DNA of 64,000 bases from Neurospora tetraspora. Lineage: Eukaryota; Ascomycota; Sordariomycetes; Sordariales; Sordariaceae. The stretch's first letter is position 1, and each line of letters opens with the position of its first letter. Location: assembly GCF_033439725.1 (NCBI RefSeq), contig NW_026944383.1:5456001-5520000 (forward strand). Reading direction: 5' to 3'. Below the pieces are notes generated by a model, which worked only from the letters and a program-made list of their open reading frames with translations, ran no database searches and was not told where the DNA came from. Made by a program: the position numbers and the translations under genes. Of the stretch, positions 23,669-35,778 are shown piece by piece.

Positions 23669-26600
23669 TCGACCACCTTCAATGAGGTCATGAATAACGT
23701 CCGTGACCTCAGACATCCTAAGCGTGAACTCAGTCTTCAACCTCTGCAGGTACGACACCAATGCCGCATCATCCATGCTCGAGTTCAGCGCTTCTCTGAG
23801 TACACCAGGCAAAGCCAGCAGGACCTTGTTCTGCCTCGCTTCTCTCGTCTTCTCTCCACTCTGCGGTGGCCTCTGCATCTCTTGCAAGACTCTCAGGACC
23901 TCCTCGGCCTTGTACACTGCCGGTAAAGGAAGAACAATGCGGGCTAGTTTGATGCCGTAGTCCTCAGTCTTCACGGGACCTCCGGCGAGAGTGTGTGGCA
24001 GTTTGATCCGGGGCAGTAAGATCTCGTTTTGTCCTCGAAAGTGAACGTTCAGGACATCTCTCTGATAGGATGGTGCGTTCAAAAGTCGAGCTGATACGAT
24101 TGGCATTAGCGGTGAATGAACGGAGAGGGGCTTCCACTGAACATACCAAGACCAGTGAAATGCGTTGCGAAAAAGACGCGTGATTTCATCTTGATCAACT
24201 TCTCGCTGACAGCAATGGCGATGGCCAGACCATCTTTTACCGAAGTGCCTCGGCCGAGCTCGTCCATGATGATCATGCTTTTCGTCGTAGCTTGCCTAGA
24301 CATTCTGTCAGATCGTTATCAACTACTGCAGGGCAGGGAAATAATACCTCAAGATGACATTCGTCTCCCTCATCTCCACACCAAATGTTCCCAGGTTGTT
24401 CTCGGGCGCATCATCCGTAGAGACTCTGGAAAATACTCTGTCACAGATGGAGATGGACCCAAAATCCGCAGGAACAAAGGACCCCATTTGTGCCATGATC
24501 TGAATGAGGGCAACCGATCTGATGAACGTGCTCTTGCCGCTCATGTTACCGCCAGTGATAACCTGAAAGCGTCCAGATTGATCACCGGAGTAGACATCGT
24601 TAGCAACGTAGTCGCTTTTGCGTACCTCCACAATTGGATTCCGTGCCTGCTTGAGAACCATGCTATCAGTGATCATGGGTCGAACGTAGTCCTGGGTGGT
24701 GGCAGCTTGTGTGAACGAGCAGAGCATATCGAGCAGTGCAACTGCATCGCTGATATCGAACATGAGACTCGAATGCTGTTGAAGTCTCTCTTTCAGCTCG
24801 ATAACCATGTTATCGCTCTGCATCGTTGCGATGTCTGCCTGAAGCTGGATAGCCCTGCTCCTCTGGAGAAGCTCGGTTGTCTGACATTTGAAGTGCTTTT
24901 TGTCACGGGTGCCATTGATAATGTCGATGTTGGCGATTGAGACTTGCTTCCACTGGCTGACCTTGCCGAACTTCCTCTTTTGAACATCGGATTGGTTGTT
25001 TTGCAGTTCACGTGCGACATCCGAGTAATCAAACTTGAGCCAATACCGCCGGTTGCTATCCATGCACAAGTCTGCACCATTTCCCAATAACCCTATGCTG
25101 CGTCAGTGATGATAGTCTGGATGCAGGGGGATTGACCTACCGTTGAACTGGTTGTTTAGCATATCAAAGTACCCGTTGAGGTCATCCGTAAGATCTTTGA
25201 AGGACCTCCGTGCTTGTTCAAGAACGGCATTACGCCCAGCCTGACGAACTGTTAGCGCCGTAAATAAAAACCAAGAAAAGACGACTGACTCTGACGGCCC
25301 ACATCCGATTGTTCCTCAAATCGATTGGGGTTTTGCTGTAGGCAGCATCATTCTCTATCATCTCTTCCATAGCGCTTTGGATGGGCTCAGTGTGCTCTGG
25401 TGCAAACTTATTCTTGGCCCATCTCAATAGGCGGCTTTTGCACGCAGCTGCTTCAATTATACTATGCAGTGCGTCGATACCACGAAGATATGCCTTTAGC
25501 ATGAGGATATAGTTCAACTCTTGTTCCGCTTTGGCAAGCTCCGCGTGGGTTGGTAGAAGTAGACCTTGATTCGTAGATCCGGGAACGCCTTCCTCCAGAG
25601 GCTGGCGTGGTCTGGGTTGTTCCTGGTTAAGCTTTGAAAGAATTAGCATGCTAGAGGGACTGGAGAGTGCTGAAAGCAACTTACCCATACAATGACGCGC
25701 TCAAAGTCAATCCTATCAAGCCCTTTGAGTGCTTTGCGCAACTCACGAAAAAGCTCTTCGTTGGTAGACAACTCCTCAACTGATTCATACCGTTCTTCAA
25801 TCTCTTCCTTGTCTGTGCTCGGCTGCAGGAGGGTTGTGCGTAGCAAGCGGTGTCCTTGAGGGGTTTGGGTACTATTCAGTATACCGAAAAGCGTCGATTT
25901 CTTTGCAGTGGCTCGTCGTGTGTTCTGCAGCAGCTCCAACGAGGCAACGGTGGTGCGATCGATACCCATGGTGTTGAGTGGCTGGATATACCTGACTCGT
26001 AGCGCGTTGCTGGCAAAATGGATGTTCAGCTCGTTCTGTACATACTTCATTGCCTTGATATTGTTAGCCAACGATCTATCTCCACAATGACGCCGATCAC
26101 TTACAGCAGAAAAGGCACACGAAACGTAGAAGTTGTTCTCAAGGTCTGACTTGAGGGCAATCACTCGATCCCGAAGTGCAAAACGCTCAATCATCCTGAG
26201 CCCTTCTGCCTCACTCCAATGTTCCCTTCCCCAAAGCACTATGGGAACTGCTGGGAAGTCTTGCTCTAGACAAGAAATGAGCAAAGACTTGCTGTTGTTG
26301 TTCGTGACGCTGTTGACAACAAGGAACTTTTCCGGTTTTGACGGCATCTTCCACAATGTGTCTCCCAGACGCTGATACATGTACTTGTCATCGTTCAGGA
26401 CTCTGGCTAAATCCACTTGTCCCGTAGTGATATTGATGACTGCAATACCAACCACTTCCGCAGAGCGACTCTCTGATACGGCACAGATAACGTGATCCCT
26501 TTCCTCCGAACTAACGGTTGGAGCTGATGTCTGAACAGCTGATTCCCTTTGTGGAGTGGTGATGAGAGAGGATGCAACGATGCGGTGTTTTTTCTGGAGG

Positions 26601-27814
26601 CTTGACTCTTCAGCATCTGAGTCGGAGTCGGAGTCACTCAAGACAGGCGTGAGCAAGGTTGATCTGGTGCTCATTGCACGACTCTTGGTATTGCGATCGT
26701 ACAATGAGTCGGATGACGGGTAGGATGTACTCTTAGGGATGTCTTGCTGAGAATTGGCCGGAGAGGAAACCATGGAGACGGGGGACTGGGTGTAGAAGCT
26801 TGGAGCAGCCGGCTTCCGTCTTGTGCCCTCAGCTTTTTTCAGCTGAGTTCTGCTCGAGTACCTGGCTCTGGGAACACTTGTGCCGAGATCACTTCCTTGT
26901 TCTTCTCCCCTATCCTGATGATAGGAAGATGAGCTTGAGGCAATACACGGAGAAGGGTGTACTATTTGATTGCGGGGCGTTCTGGGATTGTTGCGAGGCG
27001 CACCCATATTGGAGCGTCGTGGCTCGACGGGAGAGCTCGAAGCTGAAGTATTGCCAAAGTAAGGGGAGCTGCAAAGATCTCTTCTAGGCCCTTCTTCGAT
27101 TGCCGGGCTTTCGGTAATACGACGCTGGGGCATGAGGTGTGGTGGTCCTGGTTCAGAACCCCAAGCTCTTGTTGCCGTGATGTCCTCAAAAGCAAGATAT
27201 GGGTGACCCGCTCCCGAGGAGTTCCCGTTGGAACTCGGATAATAGTTGTGATCGGGACCATACCCGGGATCATAGCTGAAGTTACGGGGATCGGAGATCG
27301 GAGTGTGGGGAGCGTGCCCCTGGGTGTTGACCGGGTGGAAGGGAACATGGCTACCTCTATGGTCCATGGTGTAGTTGCCTGCCACATAGAAGTTAGTTCC
27401 TTGCTACTAGTTTTCTTCCTTTGACAGGTTTGATTCTGGACTTGATGTCGTACCATGGGTATCAGGCAAGTAGCGCTCATGACTCTGGTACAGGGGTACA
27501 GGGTATCCGGGCGGGACCTGCCCATGACTCTGGTACACAGGGTATCCGGGCGGGACCTGCCTCCCTCTAGGATCCTGCCAGTCGTACTGGGCGGGGGGGT
27601 AAGCTGGCAGCTGTGGACGTTGGAACGACTCAGGGATTATATGGAGGGGCTGCCTGGGCTCGATAACAACATCATTCATGAGCGCTGATCCCCTGGTGAA
27701 GGCTTGATGGCGTGGCTCGCCTCCGATGGCAGCACCGGACATGGCTCTCCTGCGACAGTCATCGGACTGTAGGCGAGGAAACCGGCTGTGGTGCGCTTGA
27801 AAGTCTTCTTCCAT
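23591..27814 (-). CDS. msh4: MutS homologue MSH4, meiotic crossover factor
   Basis: Eight exons on the minus strand: 27814-27454, 27378-26105, 26053-25685, 25631-25290, 25240-25141, 25092-24348, 24295-24147 and 24090-23591, giving about 1279 aa. The C-terminal half carries the MutS ATPase: Walker A GGNMSGKST (about 996-1004), Walker B MDELGRGTS (about 1074-1082) and FATHF after it. The MutS clamp/core domains precede it. The mismatch-recognition domain I of MSH2/3/6/MutS is absent, as expected for MSH4, which pairs with MSH5 to stabilise recombination intermediates and promote meiotic crossovers. The N-terminal 300 or so residues are low-complexity (Pro, Tyr, Ser, an acidic SDSDSDSD run) and make the protein longer than typical MSH4 (about 900 aa). 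The start is uncertain: an in-frame ATG at 28093 would add 93 residues. The intron at 26104-26054 is 51 nt, in frame and stop-free, so retention would not break the protein. Confidence 0.9.
27478..27561 (-). repeat. tandem repeat in the MSH4 N-terminal region
   Basis: Two adjacent copies of about 40-44 nt, each with ATGACTCTGGTACA then GGGTATCCGGGCGGGACCTG on the plus strand. On the coding strand they give two copies of a peptide like QVPPGYPVYQSH, one with two extra residues. They lie in the disordered N-terminal region of MSH4. Confidence 0.8.
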
Positions 27815-28287
27815 GGCGCCGGATGGTGTTGATGTCGATGTATCGGAATGAGGGCAAGTGGGGGTTGGTGTTTTGTGACTGGTTGTTGACCTTCGAGTGA
27901 GAATCTGGGGAAAGTGATGTGGTGACAAACGCGTCTTGGATTGTGAAGAGTGCAAGTTAACACTGCCACAAATTGGAATCAGAAATTCAGGGAATGGCGT
28001 ACGACGCGATTTTTCTAGGTGCGGGCGAGGAAGGTGGGCGAGGAAGGTGGGCGAGGAAGGTGCGGGCGAGGAAGGAGCGCCCGGGTCAGTCAACTTTGTG
28101 CGTTGGAAGCTCTGCTCTATGTGCCTTCCTAGAATTCAGAAACCTATGGTGCAACAGAGGGCCGAAAGGACATGCATTCGCACCTTCCTCCCAGTAACCA
28201 GGTAATGAACTGATGCCTTGCACTTCCTGTAGTGTGGCAACTTGTTCAGTGTAGCTCACTGACATGATGAGAAACTGACAAATCCCT
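27815..28287. other. short intergenic region between MSH4 and the HAK transporter
   Basis: It holds the presumed MSH4 promoter/leader and the 3' end of the HAK gene. A GA-rich tandem array at 28027-28078 repeats GAGGAAGGTGGGC about four times (13-nt unit, one copy expanded to 15). Confidence 0.6.
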
Positions 28288-31049
28288 TCAAATCTCCTTG
28301 ACGAAGCCTACCTCAACCACACGATCCATGGCCAACCGCAAATTCGCAATCTTTGCCCGGGTGTTATCCCTGATCCACAAGAACACCGACAACATGAACC
28401 TTCGAGCAATCGGCGCACCGGTCTTGATCCTCATCTGCTCCTTCCCAACCACGTACAAAATTTTGGAAGCATACGCCCGATCAAGACGAGCCAGTTCAAC
28501 TGCTGCCTTTTCATCGCGGAGCTCGACGGGAAGTTGTACGCCATCAGGACCCGATGCCCCTGACGATTCCCTCTGGTGAGAAGTCCCTCCCTCTGTGGCC
28601 TCCCCTTCACCCTCACCTTCGTAATCCGTATCCTCACCCGTCCTCAACTTCTCCAGCGCTCTCACTCTCTCTATAGCTTGCCTTACCACAAAGCGCCTGA
28701 TTTGTTTGTAAATCAAAGCCGCCAGGTCAGGACTTATCACATGATCCATGAAACCATGCTTGATCACCAGCCTATAACACCCCGGCACCGCAGTGAAATG
28801 CGACACAGCATACCTCTCCTCCGGCAACACCGTCGGCGCCTCCACCGGATGCAAGTGGAAAAACACCGCCACCTCCGGGATCGCGACAAACTTGGTCACA
28901 TAGTGCGTGAACACCGCAGGCGTCATCACGCCCGTCTTGTCAAAGAAGATGCCAAACCCACGAATTGAGCTGAGCGGGTCGCCGCCCCATAGTGGTTGTA
29001 ATCGTAGCCGACCACCCTCATCTTTGTCCTTAATGATAAGATGCGACGGCTTGAACCGGTCTTCGGCCTCGGCGCGCCACTGGTTCTCCTTGCCGAAGCG
29101 CCAGAGCAGGAATAGCGAGGCTAGAATGCCGGAAAGCGTGAGCGTAAACCAGGCGCCCTCGGGGACCTTGGTCAGTGCCGCCGAGAGGTACAATCCGTCG
29201 ACGGAGGCAAAGACCAGCCAGGGAACGAACACCAGGAAGGGCGAGAGCTTCCACACAAGGAGGGAAACGAGCGTGACCATGCAGGTGTCGAAGAAGGTGA
29301 CAAACATGACGCAGACGCCGTAGGCATTTCCGAGCTTGACGGTGTCGCCGTAGACAGCCGTGACGAGGATGGCGCCGAGCATGAGGAGCCAGTTCACAAA
29401 CGGAACGTAGATCTGCCCGTGAAAGGTCTGCGAGGTGTGCACTACCTTGACTTGCGGACAGTAGGAGAGCTTCATGATCTGGCTGATGAGCTGGAAGGTT
29501 GCCGTGATCATGGCTTGGCTGGCTACTATGGCAGCAAGAATGGCGATGACCAGACTTGGGTACAGAGCTCCGGGAGGCGTCGCGTTGAAGAAGGGGTTCG
29601 TGTAGGCGTCCGGGTGATGGCTGATGTAGGCTGCTTGTCCGATGTATGCCAGCATAAGACAGGGGTAGGTGTAACACATCCAGCTCAGTTGGATGGCACG
29701 CAGACTAAAGGCTCCCAGGTCGGCAAAGAGCGCTTCGACGCCCGTGAAGGACAGAAGAACACCGCCGAGCATTCTCCAAGCGCGCGTTTTGTGCTGGATA
29801 AAAAACTGAAAGGCAAAGTAAGGGCTGAAAGCCTTCAAAACCGTCCAGTCAAACGTGACCAGGTTGTAGATGCCAAAGGAGAAGTTTAAGCCTAGCCAGA
29901 CGATGACGATGGGCGCAAATGTGGAAGCGAGTTTCGATGTACCGAGTGGCTGGATCAGAAAGAGAAGGACCAGGATGCCGCACGTTGTGCCGGTGACGGT
30001 GGACTTGGAAATATCAGGCTTGACAACGGATAATCCCTGGACAGCACCGAGGACAGACTGAGCCGGGGTCAAGACACCGTCGGACATGACCATGGAGACG
30101 GCAAGGACGCCAATGACTTTTAGCAGGACGTGGGTGAACCTGCTCCCTTCGAGTTTGGCGCGCAAGGTACGGGTAGGTGGTTGGAGGTCGCTGGTGAGAT
30201 GTCTTTCCATCCGCACAGTCACTTCTTCTCGCGGATCGCGCTCGGTGATGTTGGCCTGCATCTGTTAGCAACCCCGGGAAATGATCAAAACGGATTGAGT
30301 CGCGAGACAAAGGGCTTGCACTTACAAATCTGGTAAGCAACGAATAGCAGCTGAAGGTACCACCTTCGCCCTCATTATCAGCATGGAGAATGACAAAGAT
30401 GTACTTGAACGTGACGAGAATGGTGATGGACCAAATGACAACCGAAAGAACTTGGAGCAAGTCGGTATGGGTGGGCGGTGCAGTGAACGTTGACGAGAAC
30501 ACGTAAAGCGGACTGCACAGGAAACAAGAGGTGGTTAGATCGTCTCAACAGGGTAGACAACCCAAGAGGAAAAAGGGGGGATAAGGATCGCATCACTCAC
30601 CTCGTCCCGATATCTCCATAGATCACACCAACAGATTGGTAGGCCAACCACAACAAAGTCCGCCCCTTAAACACCTGCTTCTTCTTCTCATACCCACCCC
30701 GCCAGTCATCTCCTTCCTCGATATCAAGGTGCGACTGCGATGTGCCAAAGTCATGAGAAGAGCGACTATCAGCCGGCCTTTTCCCGCGAGAAATGATGCT
30801 GCGAGGGTTGAACACGCCGCCGACTAGTTCGGGGCGGTGCGAGCTGGACATGGAGCTGCCTCTTGAGCGGAAGACTTGTGCTCCTGTCGAGACGCCGGTG
30901 GGCTCCCGGTCCGGATCATCAGCGTCGTGTTTGAAGGATGGTTCTTCGATCCTTATGGTCGTGTTGTTGTTGGGACCTTGTGGGTTGTTTGACTTTGCGG
31001 TTGGGGTGTCCATGTTGCGGTTAGGGTCGGCTTCGTGAGTGATGGACAT
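28288..31049 (-). CDS. hak-1: HAK/KUP/KT-type high-affinity potassium transporter
   Basis: Three exons on the minus strand: 31049-30601, 30512-30326 and 30261-28288, giving 869 aa. The family signature around GDIGTSPLYVFSSTFT is rebuilt across the first intron, which confirms the splice. The N-terminal 120 residues are hydrophilic; about twelve hydrophobic segments follow up to roughly residue 640; the C-terminal 230 residues are hydrophilic, with an acidic EGEGEGE run. This is the HAK class of K+ (probably K+/H+ symport) transporters of the plasma membrane, used for K+ uptake at low external K+. The Neurospora member is HAK-1, whose reported size of about 860 aa fits. HAK genes are generally induced by K+ starvation; I see no defined operator in the upstream sequence. 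Confidence 0.95.
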
Positions 31050-31530
31050 ATTATATGGGTGTGAGAGGGTGGGTGAAAGGAGACTGGATGGACGACTATA
31101 AGTCTATAAGGGAGGTAGTAAGGAGGACCTTGTAAAAGAATCTGGATGGAGAGGGAAGAACCAGTGGTGTGGTGAAACTTGAAAGCAGGCCTGAGCGGAA
31201 GCACCACCGCGCCACAAACAAAGGATTCGAAAAGCAAGAGGTCCGGACTACTCTTCGCTCAAAGAGCCATCATAACCAGCTCGATATTCAGATGCCACGT
31301 CGAGCTGCCTAGGTCGGTTATATACCCGGAGATCACTGTTCTTTGGTGGGAGGATGGCAAAGACGAAAAACAAAAGACCGACCAATCCCGCCAGGAGGGA
31401 GAAGCTCCCGTCGAAACCCGTCATAGCCAGTCCCAGCAACACTCGGGCCAGTTCCTAGTCCAGTCCAATCTTCGAGCAGCGATAAGCTTTCTGCTCGATA
31501 GGTAGAGCTAGCCTGGCCGGCCGGTTTGGA

Positions 31531-31580
31531 GGTAAGGTAGGTAGTAGGTAGTAAGGTAGGCAGGTTAGCTAAGGTAGGGG
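31531..31580. repeat. TAGG-rich simple repeat
   Basis: About fifty bases consist mainly of (A)GGTAGGTAGT-like copies, roughly 480-530 bp upstream of the HAK start codon. It is an imperfect microsatellite; no function can be read from it. Confidence 0.75.
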
Positions 31581-31760
31581 TGATGGAGGAGGTCCGGCCG
31601 TCGTCGTGGGGGGACACAATGCGATCGACAGGGATATCAAAGCCGGATATTCGTGGTATTGTGAAACGCCTCTTTTTTGTTGCATTGGGGTGGTGAGAAT
31701 GGCAACTTGCCCGCGCTTGTTGGGAGATTCCAGTTCCCGGTCCCGAATCACAGCATCTGA

Positions 31761-31792
31761 CAGCAGACAGACAGACAGCAGACAGACTGACA
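31761..31792. repeat. CAGA microsatellite
   Basis: Imperfect tandem copies of CAGA interrupted by single CAG units. Short simple repeat in the upstream region of the HAK gene. Confidence 0.8.
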
Positions 31793-34029
31793 CAAAGCAG
31801 CTGTGAAAACCCGGAACCGACATACTGAGTGAGCATGATGCATGCATGAAGCAATAACGCTTGTTAAGCATGAGCTTGGGCCATGGGTTTATTGCGCTGG
31901 ACTGCACTGCTCCAGCTGCACCCCACTGGGTGGTGCACGGTCTGGTGATGAAGGGGAAAGAAACACTGGTTGAGTGTCGGAGTGACAAAACGACACTGTC
32001 GAATTACTCGTCAGAACTAGAATCGTCCAGCCAAAAGTCAGAGGAAATTCGAGTCCTGGCGAGTACCAGCGAAGTGTAAGTGAAGAGTCCAAAAAGACAG
32101 TTGAACATGAGATGAAATGATGGTTCCATTCACACCAAAGCCGCCTGGCATGATGCTGAGAAGTAGACTAGTACGTCTAGCGAGCAGGACCCTCTACACA
32201 CAGCTCACGGCCCATCAGCATTCCATTCCATACATCCCGTGTCCAGGATAGGCATCTCGAAACTTGAACCACTCGGAGGATGAGAAGGGGTGGAGGGGTA
32301 GGCAGCTAGCTTTGAGCTCCCTCAATCAAGCTCCAGCTCGTCGCACTGGATACGAGACCCGGGGATGAAAGCCGAAGCATGAGGACTGACTATTGACCCC
32401 TACGTTGGAAACCGGGAAGAAGATTGTAATCTCCCACCGAGATGACAAGTTCCTGTTTGTCGGCGTTCATCTCATTTATCCCACTGGTAATTCAACAACC
32501 ATCGTATCTCTCCAGTCGATGCCACCCATCCATACCTCTACCGTCGTGCTGGATGAGGTGGTTCAAGTCCCCGAGCTCTCAGACTGCAACTTTCCACTTG
32601 CGGCTCGAGACAGTCCACGAGAGGTCCTGCTTCAACATGTGCGTGAAGCTTATCTGGTCCCTTAGTCTGCAACACTGCAATTTTGCATTGGCTTTGCATC
32701 AGTTGCATCAGCACTGCCACCCGCTCTATTGAATCCTTCGAGTTTTCGGCAAGGAGTTAGCACGTGGGTTGGATGGATGGTGGTCATGTTGGATGGATAG
32801 GACTGGGAGAGGAACTCTCCGGGAGGCCTCCTCTCTCCTCTCTCTCCCTACACTGTCTCTTTGTCAAGACCGGCCGGGATTGAGAGTGGGTGATGTGAGT
32901 GACCGTGGTTGAAACAACAGGAAACAGAAGACAGAAAAATCGCGCGCACACGCGCGGGCGGCTCAACTTCCAGTGTCGGGATATGGAGCGGTGGAACGTG
33001 ATTGGTTGGGGCTAACTCCGACATCTCGCTTCGTTCTCGTCAGGGCGTGCGTGCGACTGTGCAAAAGCAGAGGTCCGAACGAAGCGAAGGTGAGGAGACT
33101 GGTAGGATCCAGATGGCCGATGGGAGGGTCGCGGATGTGCCTGGTGGGGTGAGACACCGGCAAAAAGAAAGATCAACAATGCCTTTGGGCGCTGACAGAA
33201 TGCGAAAGCGAGTTCACATTGGAAAAAAAAAAAAGACGATGGCAGAATTACATATCGTGAAGTATCCTTTGGTGTTGCTCCCTCCAAGGAGTGACATCGA
33301 AATAAGGTTGTTTCGCCAAGATTCCGTCTTAAACGTCTGGTGGTAGTCTCCACCCACCCACCCACCTACCCCCCAGATCGTCCCCGACCTGGGCGCTCTA
33401 GGCGCTTCCCCTCCCCTCCTCCCCTTTGCTGTTGTTGCGGGGAAGCACTAACGTCTTTTTACGTCGAACCTTTCAATGTTCACGATATCAAATTCGATCA
33501 ATTTGCACAGCCTCAACATGGCCATAGCTTGTTCTTTCTATCTCCTGCCTTTGTGATATGGTGGTCTGACGCTGTCCCGATTGAGACGGAGGCACATCAT
33601 GCCACACGCGACCCAACAACCAACTTCATCCACCAGACGCCTTTTAACCACGGGTTCCTCCGACTCGTATCAAACAGCTTTTGATGATGTCGTCTCAGGC
33701 AACCAGAACATGCTACGCCTTTGGTCCAGTAGTGCCTATTGCCCCAGTGACAAGAAAGAAAGGAGTGAACATGACAGCCGTCGCAAATCTGGGAAAACCA
33801 CCCTATATCTTGGAAGCACAACTTTTATCTTCCCACCGAGGTGACACCTAACGTGCATGGTTATGAAAAGTCCCCCTTTGGAGCAATAAGACGCGGGATA
33901 GTGGTATCCTTCGTCCGGGCCCTGTTCCCTGCCATGTCTGGTTGCATCATATCGAAGTAGGCGCTGTATACCTAGCTTGCCATCCTACCTCTAGGCCATA
34001 CCCCAGGGAAGCCCATTCCAGCTAGTCTT

Positions 34030-35778
34030 CTAATCCATCTGGTCAATGGTCTGCGCCTCCTTACCACGAGCCTTCTCTGCGCCCTCTGCCTTCTTTCCAT
34101 CCTCCTCCGTAACCGCAAAGCGCCAGCCAAAGGTGTCCTCAATTTTTCCGAGCTGGATTCCCTTAAGCTGGGAGAGGAGCTTCAGGCAGATGTCGCCGGC
34201 GTCCTCTTGGCTCTCGGGGAGGTAAGTGACTGTCTCCTCATCGGCTTCCTTATTGAATGAGACGCGAGAGTGCTCCTGGGTAGCAGTGCTGGAAGCGAGA
34301 GACTGGGGAGATGATGGCTTGACGCGACGGGTGATCGAGCGAATGGGGACGAGAGCGGCGGCGGTGCCGGCGGCCATCACTTCCGAGAAGTTGGGGAGTT
34401 CGGAGTACTTGATCTGTGTGGATGGTAACAGTGTGTCAGCGACTAATCCGATCCAGATACTCGGTTGAGATTGTGGGAGAGAATATCTCCGACTGTCGTG
34501 GAACCCTCCTTCCGTTCGGCAGTCGTGCTCCGATAAAGGGGATAGGTAGGTAGCATGGCATGCCTGTAGCATGTGCCATCCAGGACCTAGACATTGAAGA
34601 TGCCCTCCGTTGCACCTCCGGCTCGGATCTGGAAATCGGAGCTTCCACCACTCCCAGGCATCCGATCCAATCTTGGCACCATGCCGTGATCACCGAACAC
34701 CAACGGGAAAACCGGGCAGTAAAGAGAAAGCACCAGAGAAGAAATGACTTACCGGACGCTTCTCAACCTTCCAGCCAAAGCTCCTGCCAATCTCCTGAAT
34801 ACTATCGCTCGTCACACTGTCGATAACAGCCTTGGAGCTGGGCACAACAACGGTAACGTCATTCTCTCCCCCATCGCCACGAACAACACCAATAAAGCCA
34901 CTGGTGCTAAACTCGTCGATCTCCTCATGCCTCGCACTATCCAAGTGGAGGGTGATATCATACCCCTCCTTGCGTGCCTTATCGCTCCAGCGGAGCACCG
35001 GCGCATAGTTGCCGCCAACTTTAGCGCTACCGGTACCATTCGGAGCCGCGCGGTCGAACTCCTCCAGGATGAGCGCCTTAACGGGGTGGGTACCATGGTA
35101 CACGCCCGTGGGAATCACGTAGACCGAGAAGAGGTACTCCTCAGGCGGGCTGAGGCCAAGCTGCGCAGAGCTACCGAAAATCTGGGGGCGGATGTACAGA
35201 GCCGCGCCCGTCTCGTGGGGCGGGACGTACTCCGCGTTCAGAGCGACGGCGGCTTTCACGGCGTCGACGAACAGGTCGACGGGCACGGGCGGGATACTGA
35301 TGTACTCAGCCGAGTGTTGCATGCGCTTCGCGTTCTTGTCTGCGCGGAAAATGGCAATCGAGTCGTTGCCGGGAAGACGGAAGGCCTTGAGCCCTTCGTA
35401 CGCTTGTTGGCCGTAGTTGAGGGCGGGCGCCATGCCGTGCATTTTCAGGTATGGGTCGGTAACAAACTTGGGCGGGGTCCATTTGCCCGTCTTGACGGAG
35501 TAGGTAGACTCGACATGACCGTTGACTGTGAAGTGAAGATGAGGAGATGTTAGCGGACTCTTTCTTCTTCGTGTTACGCATAGTCGCGGAGATTGGCGTC
35601 ATTATATCTGCTCGTCCAACCCATGGACATAATATAGCTGGTCAAAGAAAAGGCGTAGAATGGGACTGGGAAGATGCAGGGACTCGGGTCTAGGAAGCTA
35701 CTACCAACCTTCGCGGACCTTGAATCCGACGTTGGACCAGTCGATCGTGCTGACCGGAGGAGGAGGGAAAGTCGCCAT
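34030..35778 (-). CDS. branched-chain amino acid aminotransferase (PLP fold type IV)
   Basis: Three exons on the minus strand: 35778-35709, 35525-34753 and 34413-34030, giving 408 aa. Family motifs are present: YGQQAYEGLKAFR early, the segment with the PLP-binding Lys SAKVGGNYAP (Lys about 192), and DEFSTSGFIGV, which corresponds to the usual cofactor-phosphate loop. The enzyme should catalyse reversible transamination of leucine, isoleucine and valine with 2-oxoglutarate. The N-terminus is short and shows no clear mitochondrial presequence, so a cytosolic form is my inference. The C-terminal exon includes an insert of about 35 Ser/Thr/Glu-rich residues. The second intron is long for this genome (339 nt) and the first is 183 nt. 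The first donor (GTTGGT) is weaker than most here. Confidence 0.9.

Larger units (their letters stand above)
31050..34029. other. 3 kb intergenic region upstream of the HAK gene
   Basis: No gene is supported. It contains simple repeats: TAGG-type copies at about 31531-31580, CAGA-type copies at 31761-31792, an A run near 33223 and CCCA repeats near 33350. It should include the promoter of the minus-strand HAK gene at its left side and the 3' end of the aminotransferase at its right. Confidence 0.5.

Noticed and set aside
32555-32600. B-box-like GGTTCAAGTCC suggesting a tRNA
   Set aside because: The flanking bases do not form a T-arm stem and no A-box or acceptor pairing is present at the right distance.
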